The notes under the pieces were generated by a model, which was not told where the DNA came from, did not search any database, and saw only the letters and a program-made list of their open reading frames with translations. Made by a program: the position numbers and the translations under genes. Of a DNA stretch of 64,000 nucleotides, positions 18,169 through 26,942 are shown one piece after another; position 1 is the stretch's first letter, and the number at the start of each line of letters is the position of its first letter. Source of the DNA: Pseudomonas graminis (GTDB lineage: Bacteria > Pseudomonadota > Gammaproteobacteria > Pseudomonadales > Pseudomonadaceae); assembly GCF_004364335.1 (NCBI RefSeq), contig NZ_SOCR01000009.1:128611-192610 (forward strand). The letters run 5' to 3'.

Positions 18169-18184
18169 TCGCTGCCGCGATCCG

Positions 18185-18198
18185 TTGACCCAGATCAA
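18185..18198 (+). promoter_or_regulatory. Anr/FNR box upstream of hemN
   Basis: TTGACCCAGATCAA differs from the consensus TTGAT-N4-ATCAA by one base. A possible -10, TACACT, lies at 18220-18225. This would place the box centre near -41, the geometry of a class II Anr-activated promoter. Anr itself is encoded two genes downstream. Confidence 0.8.
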
Positions 18199-18258
18199 TG
18201 CCCTCACCTCCGCGCGCCCTACACTTCCCGCACCGCCATCCTTATCGGGAACGCCCCC

Positions 18259-19641
18259 ATGCTCGACGACCTTCGTTGGGATTCTGAACTCATCCGCCGC
18301 TACGATCTGGCAGGGCCGCGTTACACGTCCTACCCCACCGCCGTGCAATTTCATACGCAGGTTGGCGCTTTCGATCTGCTGCAGGCCCTGCGTGACAGCC
18401 GCAACGCGTCGCGGCCGTTGTCGCTTTACGTGCACATCCCGTTCTGCGCCAACATTTGCTACTACTGCGCCTGCAACAAAGTGATCACCAAGGACCGCGG
18501 TCGCGCCCATGCCTATCTGCAACGCCTGGAACGCGAGATCAGCCTGATCGCCGCCCACGTCGATGATCGCCAGGTGGTCGAGCAATTGCACTTCGGCGGC
18601 GGCACCCCGACCTTCCTCAGTCACCTCGAACTGCGCCAGCTCATGGCGCATTTGCGCCAGCATTTCACCCTGCCGGATGACCACTCCGGCGACTACGGCA
18701 TCGAGATCGACCCGCGCGAGGCGGACTGGTCGACCATGGGCCTGCTGCGCGAGCTGGGCTTCAACCGCGTCAGCCTCGGCGTGCAGGACCTTGATCCGCT
18801 GGTGCAGCGGGCAATCAACCGTTTGCAGAGCCTGGAAGAGACACGCGCCATCGTCGAAGCCGCACGCACCCTGCAGTTTCGCTCGGTGAACATCGACCTT
18901 ATCTATGGCCTGCCGCTGCAGACGCCCGAGGGTTTTGCCCGCACAGTCGAGCACGTAATTGCCCTGCAGCCCGACCGGCTTTCGGTGTTCAACTACGCCC
19001 ACCTGCCCGAGCGTTTCCCACCCCAGCGGCGAATCGACACGGCCCAGTTGCCCAGCCCGGAGCACAAGCTGGAGATGCTCCAGCGCACCATTGAGCAACT
19101 GACCGGCGCAGGCTATCGCTACATCGGCATGGACCACTTTGCCCTGCCCGATGACGACCTGGCCATCGCTCAGGAAGAAGGCACGTTACGTCGCAATTTT
19201 CAGGGCTACACCACCCACGGTCACTGCGACCTGATCGGCCTCGGCGTTTCGGCCATCAGCCAGATCGGCGAGCTGTACGCGCAGAACACCAGCGATCTCA
19301 CCGAGTACCAGACCGTGCTCGCCAGCGACCAACTGGCAACCAAGCGGGGTCTGCGTTGCAATAAGGACGATCAGCTGCGGCGCACCATCATCAGCCAGCT
19401 GATCTGCCATTTCCGTCTCGATTTTGGTCCCGTCGAGAACGAATTTTCCATCCACTTTCGGGAATACTTCCGCGAGCAGTGGCCGCAATTGCTGACGATG
19501 GCCATGGACGGCCTGATTCATCTGGGCCCGACAGGCATCACCGTCACGCCGGCGGGGCGACTGCTGGTGCGCTCGATCTGCATGGTGTTCGACGCGTATC
19601 TGGGCGCGCAAGACCGTCAGCGCTATTCCCAGGTGATATAG
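18259..19641 (+). CDS. hemN: Oxygen-independent coproporphyrinogen III oxidase
   Basis: 460 aa. A radical SAM enzyme that converts coproporphyrinogen III to protoporphyrinogen IX without O2. The 4Fe-4S ligands are Cys63, Cys67 and Cys70 in CANICYYC, and FGGGTPTFL is the usual GGGTP SAM-binding motif. YPTAVQFH near the N-terminus is typical of true HemN rather than HemW. The ATG at 18259 follows an Anr box, so expression should rise with low oxygen. Confidence 0.96.
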   Translation: MLDDLRWDSELIRRYDLAGPRYTSYPTAVQFHTQVGAFDLLQALRDSRNASRPLSLYVHIPFCANICYYCACNKVITKDRGRAHAYLQRLEREISLIAAHVDDRQVVEQLHFGGGTPTFLSHLELRQLMAHLRQHFTLPDDHSGDYGIEIDPREADWSTMGLLRELGFNRVSLGVQDLDPLVQRAINRLQSLEETRAIVEAARTLQFRSVNIDLIYGLPLQTPEGFARTVEHVIALQPDRLSVFNYAHLPERFPPQRRIDTAQLPSPEHKLEMLQRTIEQLTGAGYRYIGMDHFALPDDDLAIAQEEGTLRRNFQGYTTHGHCDLIGLGVSAISQIGELYAQNTSDLTEYQTVLASDQLATKRGLRCNKDDQLRRTIISQLICHFRLDFGPVENEFSIHFREYFREQWPQLLTMAMDGLIHLGPTGITVTPAGRLLVRSICMVFDAYLGAQDRQRYSQVI

Positions 19642-19775
19642 GCCCGTGTGATGTAGGAAGTTTCCGCCTGGCGCGGAGGAATCATTTCTGGCCATGGAAG
19701 GCGCGTGGTAGTCGGGGTGTCGACCCGTGGGTTACCCTTACGACTTATGTGTGTTTCTGCAAAAGGAATTACCCG

Positions 19776-20510
19776 ATGTCTGAGCCAGTCAAACTGCGCG
19801 CTCACACCCAGGCTCACTGCAAGGACTGCAGCCTGGCCCCGTTGTGCCTTCCGCTTTCATTGAACATGGAAGACATGGATGCACTGGACGAAATCGTCAA
19901 ACGCGGCCGCCCGTTGAAGAAAGGCGATGTTCTGTTTCGTCAGGGCGACACCTTCGCTTCCGTCTACGCCGTCCGTTCCGGCGCGCTGAAAACCTTCAGC
20001 CTCAGCGACAGCGGCGAAGAGCAACTCACCGGCTTTCACCTGCCCAGCGAACTGGTCGGGCTGTCCGGGATGGACGCCGAGGCGTATCCCGTGACGGCGC
20101 AGGCGCTGGAAACCACGTCGGTGTGCGAAATTCCCTTCGAGCGGCTGGACGAATTGTCGGTGCAACTGCCGCAACTGCGTCGCCAGTTGATGCGGGTGAT
20201 GAGCCGGGAAATCCGCGATGACCAACAGATGATGCTACTGCTCTCGAAGAAAACCGCCGACGAGCGCATCGCCACCTTTCTGGTCAATCTCTCCGCCCGC
20301 TTCCGCGCCCGGGGTTTCTCCGCCAACCAGTTCCGCCTGAGCATGTCGCGCAACGAGATCGGCAACTACCTGGGCCTGGCGGTGGAAACCGTGTCGCGGG
20401 TGTTCACGCGCTTTCAGCAGAACGAGCTGATCGCCGCCGAGGGCAAGGAAATTCACATCCTCGACCCGATTCAGCTTTGCGCGCTGGCCGGGGGATCGCT
20501 GGAAAGCTGA
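19776..20510 (+). CDS. anr: Anaerobic transcriptional regulator Anr (FNR family)
   Basis: 244 aa from ATG 19776 with AAGGA eight bases upstream. The four Fe-S cysteines are Cys15, Cys18, Cys24 (CKDCSLAPLC) and Cys117. A cNMP-type beta-roll, a dimer helix and a C-terminal Crp helix-turn-helix with the recognition motif ETVSR follow. Anr senses O2 through a 4Fe-4S cluster and activates genes for low-oxygen respiration. hemN in this window is a likely target. Confidence 0.97.
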   Translation: MSEPVKLRAHTQAHCKDCSLAPLCLPLSLNMEDMDALDEIVKRGRPLKKGDVLFRQGDTFASVYAVRSGALKTFSLSDSGEEQLTGFHLPSELVGLSGMDAEAYPVTAQALETTSVCEIPFERLDELSVQLPQLRRQLMRVMSREIRDDQQMMLLLSKKTADERIATFLVNLSARFRARGFSANQFRLSMSRNEIGNYLGLAVETVSRVFTRFQQNELIAAEGKEIHILDPIQLCALAGGSLES

Positions 20511-20573
20511 TGCATCATGGTCCGGGCGGGCTTAGACTGGCGTCTTTTGAGTCATGTCCTGCCCGAGATCCTT

Positions 20574-21122
20574 ATGATTTTCGACGAATTCAGCATCAAA
20601 TCCCTCATCCGCCCTGTGGTGGACTTCCCCAAGCCCGGCGTGATTTTCCGTGACATCACCCCGCTGTTCCAGTCACCCAAGGCCCTGCGCCTGGTCATCG
20701 ACAGTTTCATCCAGCGTTACATCGATGCCGAGTTCACCCACGTCGGCGCCATGGACGCGCGCGGGTTTCTCATCGGCTCGATCGTCGCCTACGAACTGAA
20801 TAAACCGCTGGTGCTGTTTCGCAAGCAAGGGAAGTTACCGGCCGACGTGCTGGCCGAGGCCTATCAGACCGAATACGGCGAGGCGCTGCTGGAAGTCCAT
20901 GCCGACAGTTTGTGCGACGGGGATTCGGTGGTGATGTTCGATGACCTGATCGCCACCGGCGGCACCCTGGTCGCCGCCGCCAACCTGATCCGCCGCATGG
21001 GCGCCAAGGTCCACGAAGCCGCCGCGATCATCGATCTGCCGGAGCTCGGCGGTTCACAACGCCTGCGCGACATGGAAATCCCGACGTTCTGCCTGACCGA
21101 GTTTGCGTTGACGGATAAATAA
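20574..21122 (+). CDS. apt: Adenine phosphoribosyltransferase
   Basis: 182 aa from ATG 20574 (MIFDEFSIKS). It makes AMP from adenine and PRPP. The PRPP-binding motif VVMFDDLIATGGT, the FPKPGVIFRDITPLF segment and the MDARGFLIGS loop are all present. It salvages adenine, in contrast to the catabolic genes at the other end of the window. Confidence 0.95.
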   Translation: MIFDEFSIKSLIRPVVDFPKPGVIFRDITPLFQSPKALRLVIDSFIQRYIDAEFTHVGAMDARGFLIGSIVAYELNKPLVLFRKQGKLPADVLAEAYQTEYGEALLEVHADSLCDGDSVVMFDDLIATGGTLVAAANLIRRMGAKVHEAAAIIDLPELGGSQRLRDMEIPTFCLTEFALTDK

Positions 21123-21180
21123 CGCCTGCCCCGATAGCCGCCATCAGTCTCTTTGAATATTGGTAGGCGGCCCATGACCT

Positions 21181-21270
21181 TGTAGGAGCGCGCTTGCCCG
21201 CGAAGGCGTCGGATTGATCAACATTATCTTCGGATGACATACCGCGTTCGCCAGCAAGCCGGCTCCTACG
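21181..21270. repeat. Mixed REP doublet (class A plus class B)
   Basis: The left element is the class A REP (GAGCGCGCTTGCCCGCG, 21181-21204), while the right, inverted element is the class B REP (reverse of GAGCCGGCTTGCTGGCG, about 21244-21270). All other doublets in the window pair like with like. It lies between the convergent apt and recR genes. Confidence 0.85.
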
Positions 21271-21288
21271 GTTTTGCATTGATCAAGC

Positions 21289-21891
21289 CTACAACTGAAT
21301 CGGCTTGCGCCCTGCGAACGAGTGCGCCAGCGTCCCGCCGTCGACCAGTTCCAGCTCGCCACCCAGCGGCACGCCGTGGGCAATGCGCGAGGTGACCAGA
21401 CCTTTGTTGGTGAGCAACTGGGCGATGTAATGCGCCGTGGCTTCGCCTTCGACCGTCGGGTTGGTGGCGAGGATGACTTCGGTGAACGAGCCCTGCTCTT
21501 CGATCCGAGCCACCAACTGCGGGATGCCGATGGCCTCGGGCCCCAGACCGTCCAGCGGCGACAGATGGCCCTTGAGCACGAAGTAGCGCCCTCGGTAACC
21601 GGTCTGCTCCACCGCATACACGTCCATAGGTCCCTCGACCACGCACAGCAGCGTGTCATCGCGCCGTACGTCCGAGCACTGTGGGCACAGCTCTTCTTCG
21701 GTGAGGGTGCGGCACTGCTTGCAATGGCCGACGCCTTCCATCGCCTGACTCAGCGCCTGGGACAGACGCGAGCCACCGCTGCGATCACGCTCCAGTAACT
21801 GCAACGCCATGCGCTGGGCGGTTTTCTGACCGACGCCAGGCAGGATGCGCAGGGAGTCGATCAACTGGCGAATCAGGGGGCTGAAGCTCAT
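21289..21891 (-). CDS. recR: Recombination mediator protein
   Basis: 200 aa from ATG 21891 (MSFSPLIRQL). The N-terminal helix-hairpin-helix LPGVGQKTAQRMA is followed by the four-cysteine zinc finger (CKQCRTLTEEELCPQC) and a TOPRIM domain (VVEGPMDVYAVEQ). RecR acts with RecF and RecO to load RecA at single-stranded gaps. The linkage dnaX-ybaB-recR is conserved in many bacteria; here a NADPH-type oxidoreductase is inserted between ybaB and recR. Confidence 0.96.
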   Translation of the reverse strand: MSFSPLIRQLIDSLRILPGVGQKTAQRMALQLLERDRSGGSRLSQALSQAMEGVGHCKQCRTLTEEELCPQCSDVRRDDTLLCVVEGPMDVYAVEQTGYRGRYFVLKGHLSPLDGLGPEAIGIPQLVARIEEQGSFTEVILATNPTVEGEATAHYIAQLLTNKGLVTSRIAHGVPLGGELELVDGGTLAHSFAGRKPIQL

Positions 21892-21960
21892 TGGAGAAAC
21901 GTCCGACAAAAACACGAGACGCGGTTTATACCCGCGCCTCCGATTACCGTCAAATCAGGG

Positions 21961-22989
21961 TCATGAGACCTTGACCACCAGCTTGCCGAAGTTCTTGCCG
22001 TCGAGCAGGCCAATGAACGCATCCGGCGCGTTCTCCAGACCTTCCACCACGTCTTCGCGGAATTTCACCTTGCCGTCCTTCACCAGCGGAATCATGGCCT
22101 GCATGAATTCTTCCAGGCGGTGGTAATACTCTTCGTAGACGATGAAGCCCTGAATCCTGGCGCGCTTGGTCAGCAGCGTGCGCATCAGCAGTGGCAGTTG
22201 ATTCGGCCCTTCAGGCTGGGTTTGTGCGTTGTAGTGGGCGATCAGGCCGCACAACGGCACTCGCGCACGTTGGTTGAGCAACGGGATAACCGCTTCCAGC
22301 ACCTTGCCGCCGACCAGCTCGAAGTAGATGTCGATGCCGTTCGGGACGGCCGCTTTCAACTGCTCGGCGAAGTCGTCGCTGCGGTGATCGATGCAAGCGT
22401 CGAAGCCCAGCTCGTCGACCACATAACGGCATTTGTCTTCACCACCAGCGACGCCCACCACGCGCAGGCCATTGAGCTTGGCCACTTGGCCGACCACTGA
22501 ACCGACCGCCCCGGAGGCTGCGGCGACGACCAGGGTCTCGCCCGCTTTTGGCTTGCCGATGTCCATCAAGCCCATGTAACCGGTGATGCCCGGCATGCCG
22601 AGCACGCCCACTGCCATCGACGGGCTGGGCAGGTCTTTCGGCGCCATCAACAGATTGCTGCCATCGGAAATGCTGTGGGTCTGCCAGCCGGTCTGACCGA
22701 CCACCAGATCGCCTTCCTTGAATTTAGGGTTGCGCGACTGCTCGATCACGCTGACCGCGCCGCCTTCCATCACCGCGTCGATTTCCACCGGCGCCGCGTA
22801 GGACGGGGCGTCACTCATGCGACCGCGCATGTAGGGATCGAGGGACAGGTAGAGCGTGCGCAGCTGCACCTGGCCGTCCTGCAAATCAGGCAGCGCCTCG
22901 CGCTCGAGTCGGAAGTTTTCCGGGGTCGGTGCGCCCTGGGGGCGGGAGGCCAGGACCACACGCTGGTTGAGGATCAATTCTTGGGTCAT
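21961..22989 (-). CDS. NADP-dependent medium-chain oxidoreductase, CurA/prostaglandin reductase type
   Basis: 342 aa from ATG 22989 (MTQELILNQR), with GGAG nine bases upstream. It lacks zinc ligands and carries the Rossmann motif AASGAVGSVVGQVAK plus the early signature LYLSLDPYMRGRM that is typical of the leukotriene B4 12-hydroxydehydrogenase/CurA branch. These enzymes reduce alpha,beta-unsaturated carbonyls with NADPH. The physiological substrate is unknown. It interrupts the usual ybaB-recR linkage. Confidence 0.9.
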   Translation of the reverse strand: MTQELILNQRVVLASRPQGAPTPENFRLEREALPDLQDGQVQLRTLYLSLDPYMRGRMSDAPSYAAPVEIDAVMEGGAVSVIEQSRNPKFKEGDLVVGQTGWQTHSISDGSNLLMAPKDLPSPSMAVGVLGMPGITGYMGLMDIGKPKAGETLVVAAASGAVGSVVGQVAKLNGLRVVGVAGGEDKCRYVVDELGFDACIDHRSDDFAEQLKAAVPNGIDIYFELVGGKVLEAVIPLLNQRARVPLCGLIAHYNAQTQPEGPNQLPLLMRTLLTKRARIQGFIVYEEYYHRLEEFMQAMIPLVKDGKVKFREDVVEGLENAPDAFIGLLDGKNFGKLVVKVS

Positions 22990-23110
22990 CGGAAGGAGCT
23001 CCATGAAGGTTGCGAAGGTATAGAAAGCAGACCGTGGGCAGCCGGACGGGTTCGGTCGGATGTGGGGTTCCATATGACACCCGTAATGCGGGCGGCCTTG
23101 GCGCCGTCCT

Positions 23111-23145
23111 CAAACAAAAATGCCAGGCACGAGGGCCTGGCATTT
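23111..23145 (-). terminator. Intrinsic terminator of the dnaX-ybaB unit
   Basis: An 11-bp perfect stem between 23118-23128 (AAATGCCAGGC) and 23135-23145, read on the minus strand, is followed by TTTTTGTTTG. It lies 23 bp behind the ybaB stop codon and separates ybaB from the oxidoreductase gene. Confidence 0.88.
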
Positions 23146-23167
23146 GGGTGTGGCAGCAGCCGTCCGA

Positions 23168-23494
23168 TCAGAACGGCAGTTTCATGCCCGGCGGCAGCTG
23201 CATGCCCGCTGTCATGCTGGCGGTCTTTTCCTGGCTGGCCGCTTCGATCTTGCGTACCGCGTCGTTGACGGCCGCAGCGATCAGGTCTTCCAGGATTTCC
23301 TTCTCTTCTTGCATCAGGCTGTCGTCCAGGCTGACGCGCTTGACGTCGTGACGCCCGGTCATGACCACGCTGACCAGACCGGCGCCGGATTGGCCCGTGA
23401 CTTCAGCGTTGGCCAGCTCTTCCTGCATCTTGGCCATTTTTTCCTGCACTTGCTGAGCCTGCTTCATCAGGCCTGCCATGCCACCTTTCATCAT
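23168..23494 (-). CDS. ybaB: YbaB/EbfC family nucleoid-associated protein
   Basis: 108 aa. The ATG at 23494 follows AGGAG by eight bases. The central segment MKQAQQVQEKMAKMQEELANAEVTGQSGAGLV and the Met-rich C-terminus are typical. The protein binds DNA as a dimer. It follows dnaX in the same direction 100 bp downstream and is closed by a strong terminator. Confidence 0.95.
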   Translation of the reverse strand: MMKGGMAGLMKQAQQVQEKMAKMQEELANAEVTGQSGAGLVSVVMTGRHDVKRVSLDDSLMQEEKEILEDLIAAAVNDAVRKIEAASQEKTASMTAGMQLPPGMKLPF

Positions 23495-23594
23495 GGGAGT
23501 TACTCCTCGGAAGTCATTGGATAGAAAGTCGTTGAACATACAGGGCGCCCCATCAGCTTAGCGCCCCCGGGAATCATCGGGTCTGAATCGGTCC

Positions 23595-25724
23595 CTAGAC
23601 CTGCGCCTGTGCCGGCGCATCCACCGGCGCAATCGTATCCTCGCGGATAGACGCACCGAACTGCTGCATCATCTGCTGGATGAACGGATCGCCGTGAATC
23701 GCCGCCTCGGCCTGTTTCTGCCGATCGGCACGCCGACGCGCCGCGGCCTGAGCGGGGGTTTCCTGCTCGGGCTTGATCAGTTCGATACTCAGGTTGAGGG
23801 TGCGTTCATGGTATTGGTTCAGCGCGTCATTCAAGCGGCGCTGCTGGGTCGAGTTGAACAGTGCGCTGTGGGCCGGATCAAGGTGCAGCAGCCAATTGTC
23901 GCCCTCCACCGAAATCAGCGTGCAGTTGGCGGCGATGCTGCCGGTCATGCCGGAGATTGGCAGTTTCGGGAACAGCTCAAGCCAGTCCGCCGCAAGACCG
24001 GTGGCAGGCTTGGACGCCGGAAGCAGCTCGGGCTCCTTCTCCACCGCTTCGACGGCTTCGTGGGCCAAGTCATCGAGATAAGCGAACGACGCCGGATCGA
24101 TGTCGATGTCCGGCTCGATGTAGTCGTCATCGGGCGGCGGCTCGTCATCGCGCTCCATCGGCGCCGGCACGTAAGGCGTCGCGTCGGGCACGTGCTCGAT
24201 CATTTGCGGCGTCACGGCGTCGGCGGCTGCTTGCAGCTGTTCCGGCGAGGCGACTTCGGGCGCGTCGGGCACTGGGCTTGCCGGGGCTGGCGCTGGCATG
24301 GGCGTCAGGTCTGGCTGCTCGGCGACGGTGTCGAGAACGGGCTCGGGCATTTCGGCGACGGACGCGGGCTGTGGGGACGGCTCGGGTTCATGCTCGGGCT
24401 CGACGGCTGGTGGCGCGACCTTTGGCTCGTTCCACGGTAGATCGATCTCTTCCTCAGCTTTCGCCGCTGCGGGTTGAGGCTCGGGCACCTTGACAGGCGC
24501 CGGCGTGTCGATGACAGGTGCCGGAGCGGTCTGAGGCCGGGATGCTGCGGATGCTGAACTCGCCACCGCTGTCCGGGAATCAACCGTGGCCGGGTTGATC
24601 CCCACTGACTTTAACGGCTGCGTCGGCGCGTTGTCGGCGTCTGCCGGTCGGAACGCCAGCATACGCAGCAGCACCATCTCGAAACCGCCACGGGGGTCCG
24701 GCGCCAGCGGCAGGTCGCGGCGACCGATCAAGCCCATCTGGTAGTAGAACTGCACGTCTTCGGCGGGCAATGACTGGGCCAGCGCCAGCACGCGATCACG
24801 ATCGCCGTGGCCGTTATCGACCCCCTCAGGCAGTGCCTGGGCAATGGCGACCCGGTGCAATACGTTGAGAATCTCCGAGAGCACCCCACTCCAGTCGGGA
24901 CCCTGTTCGGCCAGATGACGCACGGCTTCAAGCAACGAGCGGGCATCACCCTCGATCAACGCCGCGAGCACGTCGAAGACCTGGCCGTGATCCAGCGTGC
25001 CAAGCATGGCGCGCACGTCGGCTGCGAGCACTTTGCCTTCGCCGAAGGCAATCGCCTGATCGGTGAGGCTCATGGCATCACGCATCGAGCCGTCGGCCGC
25101 GCGGCCCAGGAGCCACAGCGCGTCGTCTTCGAACGGAACGTTTTCCACGCCAAGGACGTGGGTCAGGTGCTCGACCACCCGCTCAGGCGTCATGTTTTTC
25201 AGGGAGAACTGCAGGCAGCGGGACAGAATGGTCGCCGGCAGCTTCTGCGGATCGGTGGTGGCGAGGATGAACTTGACGTAAGGCGGCGGCTCTTCAAGCG
25301 TTTTGAGCAAGGCGTTGAACGAGTGACTGGAGAGCATGTGCACTTCGTCGATCAGGTAGACCTTGAAGCGGCCGCGGCTGGGCGCGTATTGCACGTTGTC
25401 GAGCAGCTCCCGGGTGTCTTCGACCTTGGTGCGGCTGGCGGCGTCGATCTCGATCAGGTCGACAAAGCGGCCCTCGTCGATCTCGCGGCACACCGAGCAT
25501 TCGCCGCAGGGCGTGGAAGTGATACCGGTTTCACAGTTCAGGCACTTGGCGATAATCCGCGCGATGGTGGTCTTGCCGACCCCCCGAGTGCCAGTGAATA
25601 AATACGCATGGTGCAGGCGCTGGCTGTCCAGCGCGTTGATCAGGGCCTTGAGCACATGGGTCTGGCCGACCATTTCGCGGAACGAGCGCGGACGCCATTT
25701 ACGTGCAAGAACCTGATAACTCAT
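23595..25724 (-). CDS. dnaX: DNA polymerase III subunits gamma and tau
   Basis: 709 aa. It is the clamp-loader ATPase. The Walker A motif GTRGVGKT is at residues 45-52, zinc cysteines lie around residues 61-79 (CLNC, CGECSVC), DEVHMLS is Walker B, and LSRCLQFSLK carries the arginine-finger SRC. Residues about 370-560 form a long Pro/Ala/Glu-rich linker, followed by the tau-specific C-terminal domain. I see no A-AAA-AAG slip site, so a separate gamma product by frameshift is not supported by the sequence. Confidence 0.96.
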   Translation of the reverse strand: MSYQVLARKWRPRSFREMVGQTHVLKALINALDSQRLHHAYLFTGTRGVGKTTIARIIAKCLNCETGITSTPCGECSVCREIDEGRFVDLIEIDAASRTKVEDTRELLDNVQYAPSRGRFKVYLIDEVHMLSSHSFNALLKTLEEPPPYVKFILATTDPQKLPATILSRCLQFSLKNMTPERVVEHLTHVLGVENVPFEDDALWLLGRAADGSMRDAMSLTDQAIAFGEGKVLAADVRAMLGTLDHGQVFDVLAALIEGDARSLLEAVRHLAEQGPDWSGVLSEILNVLHRVAIAQALPEGVDNGHGDRDRVLALAQSLPAEDVQFYYQMGLIGRRDLPLAPDPRGGFEMVLLRMLAFRPADADNAPTQPLKSVGINPATVDSRTAVASSASAASRPQTAPAPVIDTPAPVKVPEPQPAAAKAEEEIDLPWNEPKVAPPAVEPEHEPEPSPQPASVAEMPEPVLDTVAEQPDLTPMPAPAPASPVPDAPEVASPEQLQAAADAVTPQMIEHVPDATPYVPAPMERDDEPPPDDDYIEPDIDIDPASFAYLDDLAHEAVEAVEKEPELLPASKPATGLAADWLELFPKLPISGMTGSIAANCTLISVEGDNWLLHLDPAHSALFNSTQQRRLNDALNQYHERTLNLSIELIKPEQETPAQAAARRRADRQKQAEAAIHGDPFIQQMMQQFGASIREDTIAPVDAPAQAQV

Positions 25725-25908
25725 TGAAAACCGTCGCGACTGGGTTGCGGAAGACCGCCAATGCTAGCGGAGCAGGGGCAAAATTGCATCTGGTGTCCGA
25801 CGCTTATCGCTTTATTATGGCTGGCCTGGCTCCGCAAGACGGTTCACAACCGGACTCCGCGAAGGGACAGCAGGCCCGAGCGTCGCGCTGTTACTTCGAG
25901 GGATCCGG

Positions 25909-26685
25909 ATGCGAGTGTGGGTGAGTGGCTTGGGACTTTTGAGCGCCTTGGAGGTGTTGAGCGCGTCTGCTGCGGCGCAAGACCCGCCGCTGCGCTTTGC
26001 CGTGGCCGACAGTTGGTCGATGCCACTCATGCAGGTGGGCCCCAACGGGCCCGAGGCCGGCATTCTTTTCGACATCATGGAAAGTCTGGCCCGGCAGGTC
26101 GGCCAGACCGCTCAATACCGCGTTTATCCACGGCTGCGCATACAGGCGGCGACCGAGCGCGGTGAAGTCGATGTGCGGTGTTACGCCGCGCAATCCTGGT
26201 TGCCGGACATGTCGGGCGACTACACCTGGAGCCTGCCGCTGCTGACCCAGCGCAATGTGCTGGTCGGCAGCGCCTACGACACCGCGCCCTTTCAGCTGAG
26301 CGCGATTCTGGGCGACCACATCGGTACCGTGCTGGGCTACGCCTACCCGGTGCTGGACCCGATGTTTGCCACCCGGGATTTGATCCGTGAAGACGCCAGA
26401 CTCCAGGAGCAGGTTCTGCAAAAGCTCTCGGCGCACCGCTATCGATACGCCGTGGATACTCAGTGGTCGCTGGACTGGTACAACCGTGACCAGAAAGCCG
26501 ACGAGAAACTCAGGCCCGTGTGGGTCATCGATGAACAGCCGGTGGGCTGCGTCGCCCGCAACGACCCGAGCGTGCCGGCGCAGCGAATCATGCGCACGCT
26601 GCTGAGGATGAAGATGTCAGGGGAAATCGAGCGGATTGTCGAGCGGTACCAGGTGCATTCGGGTAATCCCGTCGATCCGTATTGA
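25909..26685 (+). CDS. Periplasmic solute-binding protein (family 3), stand-alone
   Basis: 258 aa with a Sec signal peptide at residues 1-23 (cleavage after SASAAA). The mature part has the SBP_bac_3 pattern: GPEAGILFDIMESLARQVG, then RGEVDVRCYA and LPLLTQRNVLVG. No permease or ATPase gene is next to it, so it may serve a distant ABC transporter or a sensor. Similar stand-alone proteins are common in Pseudomonas. It is divergent from dnaX with 184 bp between them. The ligand is unknown. Confidence 0.8.
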   Translation: MRVWVSGLGLLSALEVLSASAAAQDPPLRFAVADSWSMPLMQVGPNGPEAGILFDIMESLARQVGQTAQYRVYPRLRIQAATERGEVDVRCYAAQSWLPDMSGDYTWSLPLLTQRNVLVGSAYDTAPFQLSAILGDHIGTVLGYAYPVLDPMFATRDLIREDARLQEQVLQKLSAHRYRYAVDTQWSLDWYNRDQKADEKLRPVWVIDEQPVGCVARNDPSVPAQRIMRTLLRMKMSGEIERIVERYQVHSGNPVDPY

Positions 26686-26704
26686 ACCTGCGCCGTTTCC
26701 TGCT

Positions 26705-26845
26705 GTGGGACTGGCTTTAGCCGGGAAAGCGTTATGTGACACACCGCAAGCATGATGGCGTACACACTGGCCTCTTCCCGGCTGAAGCCGGTCCCACTAA
26801 AAGATCGCGCGCACTCGATGGGACCGGCTTTAGCCGGGAAGGCGT
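26705..26845. repeat. Three class C REP sequences
   Basis: Three copies of the GACCGGCTTCAGCCGG-type palindrome occur at about 26705-26731, 26773-26796 (inverted) and 26818-26845. Each carries the flanks GGGA and GGGAAG. They fill the gap between the solute-binding protein and the phosphatase gene. Confidence 0.85.
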
Positions 26846-26942
26846 CATGGGTCACAGCGCAAATTTGATGTCTCCCACCGCTGTAGCAATCCCGTCATAT
26901 TCCGTCGCTAGGCTCCGGCGACATACGTTGTAAGAACTCCAC

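Noticed and set aside
2104..19665. Shared 12-mer GTAGGAAGTTTC at 2104 and about 19654
   Set aside because: Only two copies with no common context; could be chance or remains of a REP edge.
21213..21222. TTGATCAA as Anr box near recR
   Set aside because: The half-sites are directly joined without the 4-bp spacer, and the place is between convergent genes.
23595..25724. Programmed frameshift in dnaX for a short gamma subunit
   Set aside because: No A-AAA-AAG type slippery site or following hairpin was found.
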